DNA of 64,000 nucleotides, taken from Lolium rigidum (lineage: Eukaryota > Streptophyta > Magnoliopsida > Poales > Poaceae). Below are positions 1 through 11,640 of the stretch, piece after piece (the first letter of the stretch is position 1; the number at the start of each line of letters is the position of its first letter). The position numbers and the translations under genes are program-made. The notes under the pieces are model-generated. The model saw nothing but the letters and a program-made list of their open reading frames with translations, did no database searches and had not been told where the DNA came from. The stretch lies in assembly GCF_022539505.1 (NCBI RefSeq), contig NC_061514.1:251274124-251338123 (forward strand). Direction: 5' to 3'.

Positions 1-2848
1 CTACTTTGTTGAATTTGCTCCCACTACAACTAATAAAATTGATTATGCTTATGTGGAGAGTAATAATTTTATGCATGAGACTCATGATGAGAATGTTTCA
101 TTTGATAGTTATATTGTTGAGTTTGCTCATGATGCTACTGAAAGTTATTATGAGAGAGGAAAATATGGTTGTAGAAATTTTCATGTTACAAAAACACCTC
201 TCTATGTGCTGAAATTTTTGAAGCTACACTTGTTTTATCTTTCTATGCTTGTTGCATCATGCTTCATGAATTTGTTTATTTATAAGATTCCTTTTCATAG
301 GAAGCATGTTAGGCTTAAATTTGTTTTGAATTTGCCTTTTGATGCTCTCTTTTGCTTCAATTCTTATTTCTTGCGAGTGCATCATTAAAACTGCTGAGCC
401 CATCTTAATGGCTATAAAGAAAGCACTTCTTGGGAGATAACCCATGTGTTTATTTTGCTACAGTACTTTTATTTTATATTTGTGTCTTGGAAGTTGTTTA
501 CTACGGTAGCAACCTCTCCTTATCTTTATTTTATTACATTGTTGTGCCAAGTAAAGTCTTTGATAGTAAAGTGAATACTAGATTTGGATTACTGCGCAGA
601 AATAGATTTCTTGCTGTCACGAATCTGGACCTAATTCTGTGTAGGTAACTCAAAAAATTATGCCAATTTACGTGAGTGATCCTCAGATATATATGTACGC
701 AACTTTCATTCAATTTGGGAATTTTCATCTGAGCAAGTCTGGTGCCTCAATAAAATTCGTCTTTACGGACTGTTCTGTTTTGACAGATTCTGCCTTTTAT
801 TCCGCATTGCTTCTTTCGCTGTGTTGGGTGGATTTCTTTGTTCCATTACCTTCCAGTAGCTTTGGGCAATGTCCGGAAGTGTTAAGAATGATTGTGTCAC
901 CTCTGAACATGTGAATTTTTGATTATGCACTAACCCTCTAATGAGTTTGTTTCGAGTTTGGTGTGGAGGAAGTTTTCAAGGGTCAAGAGAGGAGGATGAT
1001 ATACTATGATCAAGAAGAGTGAAGAGTCTAAGCTTGGGGATGCCCCCATGGTTCATCCCTGGATATTATAAGAAGACTCAAGCATCTAAGCTTGGGGATG
1101 CCCAAGGCATCCCCTTCTTCATCGACAAATTATCGAGTTCCTTCTCTTGAAACTATATTTTTATTCGGTCACATCTTATGTACTTTACTTGGAGCGTCCG
1201 TGTGCTTTTATTTTCGTTTTGTTATTTTCATTCTCTGAATAAATGCTTGTGTGGGAGAGAGACACGCTCCGTTGGTTCATATGAACACATGTGTTCTTAG
1301 CTTTTAATGTTCATGGCGAAGGTTGAAACTGCTTCGTTAATTGTTATATGGTTGGAAACGGAAAATGCTACATGTAGTAATTGGTAAAATGTCTTGGATA
1401 ATGTGATACTTGGCAATTGTTGTGCTCATGTTTAAGCTCTTGCATCATATACTTTGTACCTATTAATGAAGAAATACATAGAGCTTGCTAAAATTTGGTT
1501 TGCATAATTGGTCTCTCTAAGGTCTAGATAATTTCTAGTAAAGAGTTTGAACAACAAGGAAGACGGTGTAGAGTCTTATAATGTTTACAATATGTCTTTT
1601 ATGTGAGTTTTTCTGCACCGGTTCATCCTTGTGTTTGTTTCAAATAGCCTTGCTAGCCTAAGCCTTGTATCGAGAGGGAATACTTCTCTTGCATCCAAAA
1701 TCCTTGAGCCAACTACTATGCCATTTGTGTCCACCATACCTACCTACTACATGGTATTTCTCCGCCATTCCAAAGTAAATTGCTTGAGTGCTACCTTTAA
1801 ATAATTCAAAATTTATCACCTCTGATTTGTGTCAATGTTTTATAGCTCATGAGGAAGTATGTGGTGTTTATCTTTCATTCTTGTTGGGCAACTTTCACCA
1901 ATGGACTAGTGGCTTCATCCGCTTATCCAATAATTTTGCAAAAAGAGGCTGGCGCGGGGTTCCCAGCCCCCAATTAATCAACCTTCATTAATAATTCTCT
2001 TCACATGTTTTGCTCGATTCATCAGTAAGCAACTTAATTTTGCAAATAGACACTCCTTCATGGTATGTGAATGTTGGAAGGCACCCGAGGATTCGGTTAG
2101 CCATGGCTTGTGTAAGCAAAAGGTTGGGAGGAGTGTCATCCATAAATAAAACTAAAATACATGTGTAAACAAAAGAGAAGAGGGATGATCTACCTTTCTG
2201 GTAGAGATGACATCCTTCATGGGAGCCGCTCTTTGAAGGTTTGTCTGGCAAGGGGGTTAGAGTGCCCACTACCATTCGTTGACAACAACAAACACCTCTC
2301 AAAATTTTACTTTTATGCTCTCTTTATGTTTTCAAAACCAAAGCTCTAGCACAAATATAGCAATCAATGCTTCCCTCTGCGAAGGGCCATTCTTTTACCT
2401 TTTATGTTGAGTCAGTTCACCTATCTCTCTCCACCTCAAGAAGCAAACACTTGTGTGAACTGTGCATTGATTCCTACATACTTGCATATTGCACTTGTTA
2501 TATTACTTTGCATTGACAACTATCCATGAGATATACATGCTATAAGTTGAAAGCAACCGCTGAAACTTAATCTTCCTTTGTGTTGCTTCAGTACCTTTAC
2601 TTTGATTTATTGCTTTATGAGTTAACTCTTATGCAAGACTTATTGATGCTTGTCTTGAAAGTACTATTCATGAAAAGTCTTTGCTTTATGATTCATTTGT
2701 TTACTCATGTCATTACCATTGTTTTGATCGTTGCATTCATTACATATGCTTACAATAGTATGATCAAGGTTATGATGGCATGTCACTCTAGAAATTATCT
2801 TTGTTATCGTTTACCTGCTCGGGACGAGCAGGAACTAAGCTTGGGGAT
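1..2848 (+). mobile_element. Internal 3' part of a type A-like Gypsy retrotransposon, cut by the window edge
   Basis: This stretch aligns by eye with the interior of the full-length type A element at 48453-55361, starting at the equivalent of about 50681. It carries the end of the ORF, a long 3' untranslated region and a purine tract near 2836, where the 3' LTR should begin. Instead of a plus-strand LTR, an inverted LTR stub follows at 2849. Bases about 1800-2290 do not match the type A copy but match the type B element (5690-6180 in reverse), so this copy is a chimera of two subfamilies. Confidence 0.8.
2..388 (+). CDS. Partial retrotransposon ORF, C-terminal hydrophobic domain
   Basis: The frame is open from the window edge to a stop at 386-388, giving about 128 residues. 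It matches the C-terminal half of the 245-residue type A ORF, including the shared 95-residue domain: a DSYIVEF start, a YYERGKYGC motif, one hydrophobic stretch of about 25 residues around FYLSMLVASCFMNLF, a basic HRKHVRLK segment and the ending YFLRVHH. Function is unknown. Its presence in several elements suggests it was kept while they were active. The start codon lies outside the window. Confidence 0.6.
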   Translation, partial: YFVEFAPTTTNKIDYAYVESNNFMHETHDENVSFDSYIVEFAHDATESYYERGKYGCRNFHVTKTPLYVLKFLKLHLFYLSMLVASCFMNLFIYKIPFHRKHVRLKFVLNLPFDALFCFNSYFLRVHH

Positions 2849-3016
2849 AGGATTTACGAAACCAAAAACGACGGCATTATTGGCCTCTCGGCATCTCGTC
2901 AATAGGTTAGTTCGGAAGCATAAAAATGATATAGTGTCAGAACAAAACATGTTGGTATTGTCATAAGAAACAAGCATGGAACATAGAGAAATTATCGATA
3001 CGTCGGAGACGTATCG
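2849..3016 (-). repeat. Inverted LTR stub, first ~170 bp of an LTR
   Basis: On the minus strand this reads as the start of a TGATACGTCTCC-type LTR through the AATCC segment, then stops abruptly at the purine tract of the plus-strand fragment. The tip at about 3016 is followed by GCATCCCCAAGCTTA, the reverse complement of the purine tract, so it is the 5' tip of the 3' LTR of the minus-strand fragment to its right. Confidence 0.7.
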
Positions 3017-3543
3017 GCATCCCCAAGCTTAGTTCTGCTACGTCTCAGCAAGGTAAAAGCGATAACAAAGATAATTTAAGGTGACATGCCATCATAACCT
3101 TGATCATACTATTTGTAAACATATGTAGATGAATGCAGCGATCAAAACAATGTAAATGCAATGAGTAAACAATTGAATCATATAGCAAAGACTTTTCATG
3201 AATAGTACTTTCAAGACAAGCATCAATAAGTCTTGCATAAGAGTTAACTCATAAAGCAATAAATTCAAAGTAAAGGTATTGAAGCAACACAAAGGAAGAT
3301 TAAGTTTCAGCGGTTGCTTTCAACTTATAACATGTATATCTCATGGATAATTGTCAATGCAAAGCAATATAACAAGTGCAATAAGCAAGTATGTAGGAAT
3401 CAATGCACAGTTCACACAAATGTTTGCTTCTTGAGGTGGAGAGAAATAGGTGAGCTGACTCAACAATAAAAGTAAAAGAATGGTCCTTCAAGAGGAAAGC
3501 ATCGATTGCTATATTTGTGCTAGAGCTTTGATTTTGAAAACAT
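3017..3543 (-). mobile_element. Minus-strand 3' interior of a second Gypsy copy, ended by a gap
   Basis: The sequence is the reverse complement of the 3' end of the element interior and is closely similar by eye to 2330-2848 on the other strand. It starts with the reversed purine tract and runs into the N gap. Together with the left fragment it forms a large inverted repeat around the 170-bp LTR stub. Confidence 0.75.
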
Positions 3544-3643
3544 NNNNNNNNNNNNNNNNNNNNNNNNNNNNNNNNNNNNNNNNNNNNNNNNNNNNNNNNN
3601 NNNNNNNNNNNNNNNNNNNNNNNNNNNNNNNNNNNNNNNNNNN
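3544..3643. other. Scaffold gap of 100 N
   Basis: Exactly 100 N, the usual placeholder for a gap of unknown size. By comparison with the right LTR, the first 38 bp of the type B left LTR and its left target duplication are hidden here. Confidence 0.95.
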
Positions 3644-5145
3644 AGGGAAGTAAAACCCAAATTTATTGATTCAGACGCAAGGGGAGGTAAAGAATACTTA
3701 TAAGCCTTAACAACCGAGTTGTCAATTCAGCCTGCACCCGAAAAAGCACTAGTAACAGGGGTGATGTGAAAGCAAGATAGATATGAGAGCAAGAGTAACA
3801 AGAATACAGCAGACAATAGCAGTGAATATGAGAGCAATGGCACCAGAAAATAGTCGATACTACTTCCAATGTCATGTAGAACAAGTATATGATGATGAGA
3901 GATGGACCGGGGTTCCCAACTATCTACACTAGTGGTAACTCTCCAATAACAAATGTTGGGTGAACAAATTACAGTTGGGCAATTGATAGGATTGAAATAG
4001 CATTAAGACAGAACATCAAGATTATTAATCATGTAGGCATGTTTCCCATATATAGACATATGTGCTCGCAATGAGAAACTTGTACAACATCTTTTGTCCT
4101 ACCAGCCGGTGGCAGCCGGGCCTCTAGGGAATCTACTGGAAATTAAGGTACTCCTTTTAATAGAGCACCGGAGCAAAGCATTAACACTCCGTTAAAACAT
4201 GTGATCCTCATATCTAAGCCTTCCCCTCCAGATTGTCCCAATTTCTGTCACTTTGGGGCCTTTGGTTCCGGACATAGACATGTGCATACAACTTGTAGAT
4301 ACAATCTAAGCAATAAGTATAGAGCTTAAATCTAAGATCATGCCACTCGGGCCCTAGTGACAAGCATTAAACACAACAAGATTGCAGCAACAATAACTTC
4401 ACAAACTTTATAGATAGACTAATCATAATGTAACAATCCATCGGATCCCAACAAACACAACACCGATTACATCAGATGAATCTCAATCATGTAAGGCAGC
4501 TCATGAGATCATTGTATTGAAATACATGGGGGGAGAGAGTACCAACTAGCTACAGCTAGAACCCATAGTCCATGGGGGAACTACTCATGGAGCATGATGG
4601 AGGCGGTGGCGTCGATGGAGATGGCTTCTGGGGGCACTTCCCCGTCCCGGCAGGGTGCCGGAACAGAGACTTCTGTCCCCCGAATTGGAGTTTCGCGATG
4701 GTGGCGGCGCCCCTGGAGTCTTTCTGGAGTTTCGTCAATCGGTGTCGATGTTTTAGGTCACCAGGGCTTAAATAGGCGAAGAGTCGGAGTCGGAGGGGCC
4801 ACGGGGCCTCCTCACACTAGGGTGGCGCGCCCCCCTCCTGGGCCGCGCCGCCACCACGCGTGGGGCCCCCAGGGCACCCCTCTGGTCCCCCACTGACTTC
4901 TCCGGAAGGTTCCGGGAAAAATAAGGTTCCGGGCGTTGATTTCGTCGAATTCCGAGAATATTGCCCGAACAGCCTTTCTCGGAACAAAAAACAACGAAAA
5001 ACAAGAATCGGCCCTTCGGCATCTCGTTAATAGGTTAGTTCCGAAAAATGCATAAAAACATTATAAAGTGCAAGAAAAACATGTAAGTATTGTCATAAAA
5101 CAAGCATGGAATATCAGAAATTTTAGGTACGTTGGAGACGTATCA
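3644..5145 (-). repeat. 3' LTR of the type B element
   Basis: It is collinear with 9250-10787 with few differences by eye, which implies a fairly recent insertion. The inner tip is TGATACGTCTCCAACG on the minus strand at 5145. It contains the GC-rich block (about 4570-4920) common to this LTR group. Confidence 0.85.
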
Positions 5146-7614
5146 AGCATCCCCAAGCTTAGTTCCTGATCGCCCTCGAGTAGGTAAACGATAAAAAGAA
5201 TAATTTCTGTATTGACTTGCTACTTACATAATCTTGATCATACTATTATAAAGCATATGAGATGAATTCAGTGACTCAAGGCAATGATCTATAGTTGCTA
5301 ACAAATAGATAACATATAGCAAAACTTTTCATGAATAGTACTTTCAAGACAGGCATCAAAAGTCTTGCATAAGAGTTAACTCATAAAGCAATAAATTCAA
5401 AGTAAAGGCATTGAAGCAACACAGAGGAAGATTTAAGTTTCAGCAGTTGCTTTCAACTTTCAACATGCATATCTCATGGATAATTATCAACACAAAGTAA
5501 TATGATGAATGAAAATATGCAAGTATGTAAGAATCAATGCACAGTTGACACAAGTGTTTTCTTCTAAGATGGAAGGAAGTAGGTAAACTGACTCAACATA
5601 AAGTAAAAGAAAAGCCCTTCGCAGAGGGAAGCAGGGATTAAATCATGTGCTAGAGCTTTTTAAGTTTTGAAATCATATAGAGAGCATAAAAGTAAAGTTT
5701 TGAGAGGTGTTTATTGTTGTCAACGAATGGTAATGGGTACTCTAACTACCTTATCAACCAAACTTTCAAGAGCGGCTCCCATGAAGGACGTTATCTCTAC
5801 CAGCAAGGTAGATCATCCCTCTTCTCTTTTGTTTACACATGTACTTTAGTTTAGTTTTTATTTTTTATATATTTTTTAGATGACACTCCTCCCAACCTTT
5901 TGCTTACACAAGCCATGGCTAACCGAATCCTCGAGTGCCTTCCAACAATCACATACCATGAAGGAGTGTCTATTTACAAAATTAAATTGCTTACTGATGA
6001 ATCAGAGCAAAACACGTGAAGAGAATTATTAATGCAAGTTAATTAATCGGGGCTGGGAACCCCATTGCCAGCTCTTTTTGCAAAGTTATTGGATAAGCGG
6101 ATGAAGCCACTAGTCCATTGTGAAAGTCTGTCCGAAGTAAATGACAAGATCGAAAGATAAACACCACATACTTCCTCATGAGCTATAAAACATTAACACA
6201 AATAAGAGATAATAGCTTTTGAATTGTTTAAAGGTAGCACATGAAGTATTTTCTTGGAATGGCAGGAAATACCACATAGTAGGTAGATATGGTGGACACA
6301 AATGGCATGGGTTTTGGCTCAAGGTTTTGGATGCACGAGAAGCATTTCCTCTCAGTACAAGGCTTTGGCTAGCAAGGTTGTTTGAAGCAAACACAAGTAT
6401 GAACCAGTACAGCAAAACTTACATAAGAACATATTGCAAGCATTATAAGACTCTACATTGTCTTCCTTGTTGCTCAAACACTTTTACTAGAAAATATCTA
6501 GACCTTAGAGAGACCAATGCAAACCAGTTTCAACAAGCTCTACGGTATTTCTCCACTAATGGGTTTAAACTACATGATGCAAGAGCTTAATCATGATCTA
6601 CTTGAGAGCTCAAAACAATTGCCAAGTATCAAATTATCCAAGACAATATGAGGCATTTTCTTTTTCCAACCAAATAGCAATAAATGCAATAGCTTCCAAC
6701 TTTTATCATTGAACATTAAAAGTAAAACGAAGAACACAAGTGTTCATATGAAAAAGCGGAGCGTGTCTCTCTCCCATACAAGGATTGCTAGGATCCAATC
6801 TTATTCAAACACAAACAAAAATTAAAACACACAGACGCTCCAAGTAAAGAACATAAGATGTGACCGAATAAAAATATAGTTTCAATAGAAGAACCTGATA
6901 AGTTGATGAAGAAGGGATGCCTTGGGCATCCCCAACCTTAGACGCTTGAGTCTTCTTGAAATATGCAGGGATGAACCACGGGGGCATCCCCAAGCTTAGA
7001 ATTTTCACTCTTCTTGATCATATATCATCCTCCTCTCTTGACCCTTGAAAACTTCCTTCACACCAAACTTCTCATAAAATTCATTAGAGGGGTTAGTACT
7101 CAAAAAACTTTAATCCACTTTAGCCCTGTAGTGACACATTTCAAGAACTCAATAAAACATTAGCTACAGCTCTCCACGTCTAGAAAGCCTTGCTTAAAGT
7201 CCACAAGAGACAATGCAAAAAACAGAGACATAATCTGTCAAAACAACAACCAGAGAAACACGAATTTTTAAGAGGTACTTCCGTTGCTCAAATCAGAAAA
7301 CTCAAAACTAATGAAAGTTGCGTACATATCTGAGGATCACTCACGTAAATTGGTAGATTTTTCTGAGTTACCTACAGAGAATCATACCCAGATTCGTTAC
7401 AGCAAGAAATCTATTTCTGCGCAGTAATCCAAATCTAGTATCAATCTTCTATTAGAGACTTCACTTGGCACAACAATGCAATAAAATAAAGATAAGGAGA
7501 GGTTGCTACAGTAGTAACAACTTCCAAGACACAACAAAACAGTAGCAAAATAAATACATGGGTTATCTCCCAAGAAGTGCTTTCTTTATAGCCATTAAGA
7601 TGGGCTCAGCAATT
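5146..7614 (-). other. 3' untranslated region and purine tract of the type B element
   Basis: No credible ORF is seen. At 5146 the reversed purine tract (AAGCTTGGGGATGC on the minus strand) abuts the LTR. Two further near-copies of this tract lie near 6925 and 6985, with a short hairpin at 6913-6933. Bases about 5690-6180 form a B-type cassette also present at 1800-2290 but absent from the A and C elements. The part next to the ORF (about 6180-7614) is shared with all copies. Confidence 0.7.
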
Positions 7615-8982
7615 TTAATGATGCACTCGCAAGAAATAAGAGTTGAAGCAAAAGAGAGCATCAAAAAGCAAGTTCAAAACACATTTAAGTCTAACCCACT
7701 TCCTATGCATAGGAATCTTGTACACAAATAAATTCATGAAGAACCAAGTGACAAGCATAAGAAGATAAAACACGAGTAACTTCAAAATTTTCAGCATATA
7801 GAGAGGTGTTTTAGTACCCTGCAAATTTCCACAACAATATTTTCCTCTCTCATAATAATTTTCAGTAGCTTCATGGATAAACTCAACAATATAACTATCA
7901 CATGCAGCATACTTTCCATGATCTACAAACACATAATTTTTATCAAGCTCAAAAATAGTAGGATTAAAACTATCAAATCCTTTTTTATCAATAATATAAC
8001 AAGATGATTGATCATTCTTAAGAGATACGGGACTCCTAGATAAAGTCAAGACCTTTCCAATCCCATTTTCATTAGTGGTATAATTAATATTATCAAGTAA
8101 CATAGGACCATCATCTAGAGATTTATCATAAACATTTGCTAAGCAAAACTCTTTAGTACCATGCATTTCGACATCAGGCACAAACAAAGCATTATCATAA
8201 GATTTATCAAAATAGCATGGATTATCATAGATAACAGTAGCGTAATTATTCTCACAAGTTTTACTCATAGGGAATATTTCAAGAGAATCCACAGGAACAT
8301 AACATTCATCCTTCTTTGGTAAGCATGGAGGACAATCAAATAGTGTAAGAGATAAAGAGTTACTCTCATTAGAAGGTTGGCATGGGCAGCTAATCCATTC
8401 TTCCTCCTTTTGTTCATCACTCTCCTCTTCTTTTTCATCCAATGAGCTTTCAGGTTCATCAATTTCCTCCTCTTTTTCATCCAATGAGCTTTCAGGTTCA
8501 TTAATTTCTTCTTCCACAGGTTCCTGCAAATTGTGAGTGCATTCTTGTGCATTAATGAGTCTCTCTTTGTAATCAATGATATAGGAATTATCACTGTAAC
8601 TTTCTATGCAAAAATTAAGGATAGAAGAGACATAATCTTTAAGGTCCTTACAAACAACACAAGTTTCATAATTATTAGATATGAAGGATTCTATCTCAGA
8701 GGCTCCCATAAATATGACAAATTGTTCTACTTCTTCGAACCCAAAATGAATATAGCTATTCCAATTATAGTTCTTAATTAAAACTTCCTCACTAAAGCCA
8801 CATTGAAATTTCAGATGTTTAGTATCCTGTTTAGAGCAACAATTTATATCATGGCGTTTAAGCAAGATTTTAGCAATTGTATTCAATTTTTCTATCACAT
8901 CACTCATAACTTTTCCCGTTCTTGATTCTCTATAATTATTATATAATTCAATAAGCTCCAAATAGGTTGTAGGTTCTCCCAT
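7615..8982 (-). CDS. Type B retrotransposon ORF, 455 residues, unknown function
   Basis: A single open frame starting MGEPTTYLELIELY. Residues 1-150 match nothing I recognise. Residues 154-195 are very acidic and contain a tandem repeat of the unit EPESSLDEKEEE. Residues about 361-455 are the domain shared with the type A ORF: DSYIVEF, YYERGKYCC, a hydrophobic segment at about 397-421 (LVFYLLMLVTWFFMNLF), then HRKWVRLK and the terminal YFLRVHH. The hydrophobic segment could be one membrane helix. It is not recognisable as gag or pol. Athila-group elements are known to carry env-like ORFs with membrane segments, so descent from one is possible but unproven. It is the only long ORF of the element and is unbroken. 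Confidence 0.65.
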   Translation of the reverse strand: MGEPTTYLELIELYNNYRESRTGKVMSDVIEKLNTIAKILLKRHDINCCSKQDTKHLKFQCGFSEEVLIKNYNWNSYIHFGFEEVEQFVIFMGASEIESFISNNYETCVVCKDLKDYVSSILNFCIESYSDNSYIIDYKERLINAQECTHNLQEPVEEEINEPESSLDEKEEEIDEPESSLDEKEEESDEQKEEEWISCPCQPSNESNSLSLTLFDCPPCLPKKDECYVPVDSLEIFPMSKTCENNYATVIYDNPCYFDKSYDNALFVPDVEMHGTKEFCLANVYDKSLDDGPMLLDNINYTTNENGIGKVLTLSRSPVSLKNDQSSCYIIDKKGFDSFNPTIFELDKNYVFVDHGKYAACDSYIVEFIHEATENYYERGKYCCGNLQGTKTPLYMLKILKLLVFYLLMLVTWFFMNLFVYKIPMHRKWVRLKCVLNLLFDALFCFNSYFLRVHH

Positions 8983-9249
8983 AGCAATAGTTTTTAATTT
9001 TTCGGTTTTTCAAATTTTTATGGATTTTCGGGTATATGAGGAAAATAAAACAAGACAAAAACAAACTAGACAAAAGTAAACTAAGCAAAATAATACTGGA
9101 CATAAATAAACTAAGCACAAATAAACTAGATAAAAGTAAACTAAGCAAAACAAAATAAAATAAAACAGAGAGAGAGGTAGAGTGTACTCCCCAGGTGTAC
9201 TTATGAGTAGAGCTATGCCTCCCCGGCAACGGTGCCGTAAAAATAGTCT
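8983..9249 (-). other. Leader of the type B element with an A-rich repetitive stretch
   Basis: It lies between the 5' LTR and the ORF. Bases 9040-9170 contain imperfect repeats of TAAACTA(A/G)(A/G)CAAAA. A similar A-rich leader is seen in the type C element at about 36190-36370. Confidence 0.55.
9221..9237 (-). promoter_or_regulatory. Primer binding site, tRNA-Asp type
   Basis: The plus strand reads CCCCGGCAACGGTGCCG, matching 15 of 17 bases of the plant tRNA-Asp 3' end (CCCCGGCAACGGCGCCA). It sits 12 bp inside the LTR edge. Confidence 0.7.
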
Positions 9250-10787
9250 TGATAACCCACAAGTATAGGGGATCGCAACAGTCTTCGAGGGAAGTAAAAC
9301 CCAAATTTATTGATTCGACACAAGGGGAGGTAAAGAATACTTATAAGCCTTAACAACTGAGTTGTCAATTCAGTCCGCATCCGGAAAAGCACTAGTAACA
9401 GTGGGTGATGTGAAAGCAGCAAGTAATATGAGAGCAGTAGTAACAGTAACACAACAGCAGTAGCAGTAATATGAGAGCAATGGCACCAGAAAATAGTCGA
9501 TACTACTTCCAATGTCATGTAGAACAAGTATATGATGATGAGAGATGGACCGGGGTTCCCAACTATCTACACTAGTGGTAACTCTCCAATAACAAATGTT
9601 GGGTGAACAAATTACAAGTTGGGCAATTGATAGGATTGAAATAGCATTAAGACAGAACATCAAGATTATTAATCATGTAGGCATGTTTCCCATATATAGT
9701 CATACGTGCTCGCAATGAGAAACTTGTACAACATCTTTTGTCCTACCAGATCGGTGGCAGCCGAGCCTCTAGGGAATCTACCGGAAATTAAGGTACTCCT
9801 TTTAATAGAGCACCGGAGCAAAGCATTAACACTCCGTAAAAACATGTGATCCTCATATCTAAGCCTTCCCCTCCAGCTTGTCCCAATTTCTATCACTTTG
9901 GGGCCTTTGGTTCCGGACATAGACATGTGCATACAACTTGTAGATACAATCTAAGCAATAAGTATAGAGCTTAAATCTAAGATCATGCCACTCGGACCCT
10001 AGTGACAAGCATTAAACACAACAAGATTGCAGCAACAATAACTTCACAAACTTTATAGATAGACTAATCATAATGTAACAATCCATCGGATCCCAACAAA
10101 CACAACACCGATTACATCAGATGAATCTCAATCATGTAAGGCAGCTCATGAGATCATTGTATTGAAGTACATGGGGGAGAGAGTACCAACTAGCTACAGC
10201 TAGAACCCGTAGTCCATGGGGGAAGTACTCACAGAGCATGATGGAGGCGGTGGCGTCGACGGAGATGGCTTCCGGGGGCACTTCCCCGTCCCGGCAGGGT
10301 GCCGGAACAGAGACTTCTGTCCCCCGAATTGGAGTTTCGCGATGGTGACGGCGCCCCCGGAGTCTTTCTCGGAGTTTCGTCAATTGGTGTCGATGTTTTA
10401 GGTCACCGTGGCTTAAATAGGCGAAGAGTCGGAGTCGAGGGGCCACGGGGCCTCCTCACACTAGGGTGGCGCGCCCCCTCCCGGGCCGCGCCGCCACCAC
10501 GTGTGGGGCCCCCGGGGCACCCCTCTGGTCCCCCTCTCGACTTTCCGGAAGGTTCCGGAAAAATAAGGTTCCGGGCGTTGATTTCGTCGAATTCCGAGAA
10601 TATTGCCCGAACAGCCTTTCTCGGAACCAAAAACAACAGAAAACAACAACCGGCCCTTCGGCATCTCGTTAATAGGTTAGTTCCGGAAAATGCATAAAAA
10701 CATTATAAAGTGCAAGCAAAACATGTAAGTATTGTCATAAAACAAGCATGGAACATCAGAAATTATAGGTACGTTGGAGACGTATCA
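9250..10787 (-). repeat. 5' LTR of the type B element, 1538 bp
   Basis: On the minus strand it runs from TGATACGTCTCCAACG to CTTGTGGGTTATCA, with TG/CA ends. The first ~400 bp resemble the type A and C LTRs, while the 3' half is specific to type B. The base run outside the end is GTGGG (10788-10792), the likely right copy of the target duplication. Confidence 0.88.
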
Positions 10788-11640
10788 GTGGGCTGGGTGG
10801 AGAACAGTCGTGCGCCATCGATGTGCACCCCGTCCTGTGTCTCCGGCCACTGATCATGCGACCCTGTCCCGGGGCCGACATCGCCAACGAAGCCGCCGCC
10901 GAAGATAATGGCCTGGATGTCACACTCATTGCGTCTCGTCCAAAAGGCCTAAGAATCATCGGACATCAGACGAATGACACACGGCAGACCGACACACTGA
11001 GAAAGCTAACGTACCGGGTCGTCCATCGTCATGGCAGATGGTTTCATTTCCTCAAACCGGGTGCGGGGCACCAGCATGCTCTCCTCCGGGACCCGACACG
11101 TCTTCTGTGTTGCGCCCGGTCATGAGTCATCGCTCCTCGGTGTTCGGTTCAGGTCGGGAACTGACGCTCCATTGCCACCGGAGGTGAACCGCGACGCCGT
11201 GTGGACCAGCAAGGGTGCAGGCGTTCCAGGACGCAGCTGGGAACTTACCGAGCTTACCGATGAGGCCGAGGGAGCGACACTGACGATCCTCTCTTGCTTG
11301 ACGAGGAGCATGGCCTCCGCTATGCTCGGATGGAGGCCTACTTGCGCGGCGCCAACTTTCAGCTGCATCTACCACGCGGTGTGCTGGGTAGCCTCCACTT
11401 GCTTGGTGGCGGCAGCCGATACATTCCTCTCCTTCAGATTCTTGCGCCGGCCGTGATGCTTCGCGGCCTCGACGCCTTTGTCCTTCTTTGACAACACCTT
11501 CTTTGCCGCCTTCGCTTAGCTTCCCGGCCGCCGGTGGCGGCACGCTTTGATTTGGCTGCAGATGCAGCCTCCATTGGGGCTATGGCGGAGTCCAAGGCGG
11601 CGGCGGCTGCGAGGGTTACCTTGGAATCCATGGTGGCTGC
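10788..11640 (-). pseudogene. Decayed coding relic, possibly PIF/Harbinger ORF1-like
   Basis: A GC-rich block with minus-strand coding character begins at an ATG near 11631 (MDSKVTLAAAAALDSAIAP), goes on in shifted frames with a Lys/Arg-rich segment (AAKSKRAAT), and ends in SSVSSQLRPGTPAPLL and SVPDLNRTPRSDDS. This layout recalls grass Myb/SANT-like proteins linked to Harbinger transposons, but no SANT domain is visible. That identification is from memory and weak. The frame shifts at least twice. A possible 66-bp intron (10949-11014) is too short to trust. The region borders the type B element on its left. Confidence 0.35.

Larger units (their letters stand above)
3644..10787 (-). mobile_element. 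Near-complete non-autonomous type B Gypsy element, Athila-like
   Basis: The minus-strand order is 5' LTR (9250-10787), primer site (9221-9237), short leader, 455-codon ORF (7615-8982), 2.5 kb 3' region, purine tract (5146-5160) and 3' LTR (3644-5145, last 38 bp in the gap). No reverse transcriptase, integrase or protease is visible, so it would need proteins from a related element. The primer site matches the 3' end of plant tRNA-Asp, as is known for the Athila lineage. The base run after the right end is GTGGG; the left duplication is in the gap. Confidence 0.85.

Noticed and set aside
4572..5022. GC-rich ORFs in LTRs (also near 10216-10700, 26904-27400, 30811-31170, 37475-37900, 48560-49084, 53738-54287)
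   Set aside because: They fall in the shared GC-rich block of the LTR group, on both strands, and shift between copies.
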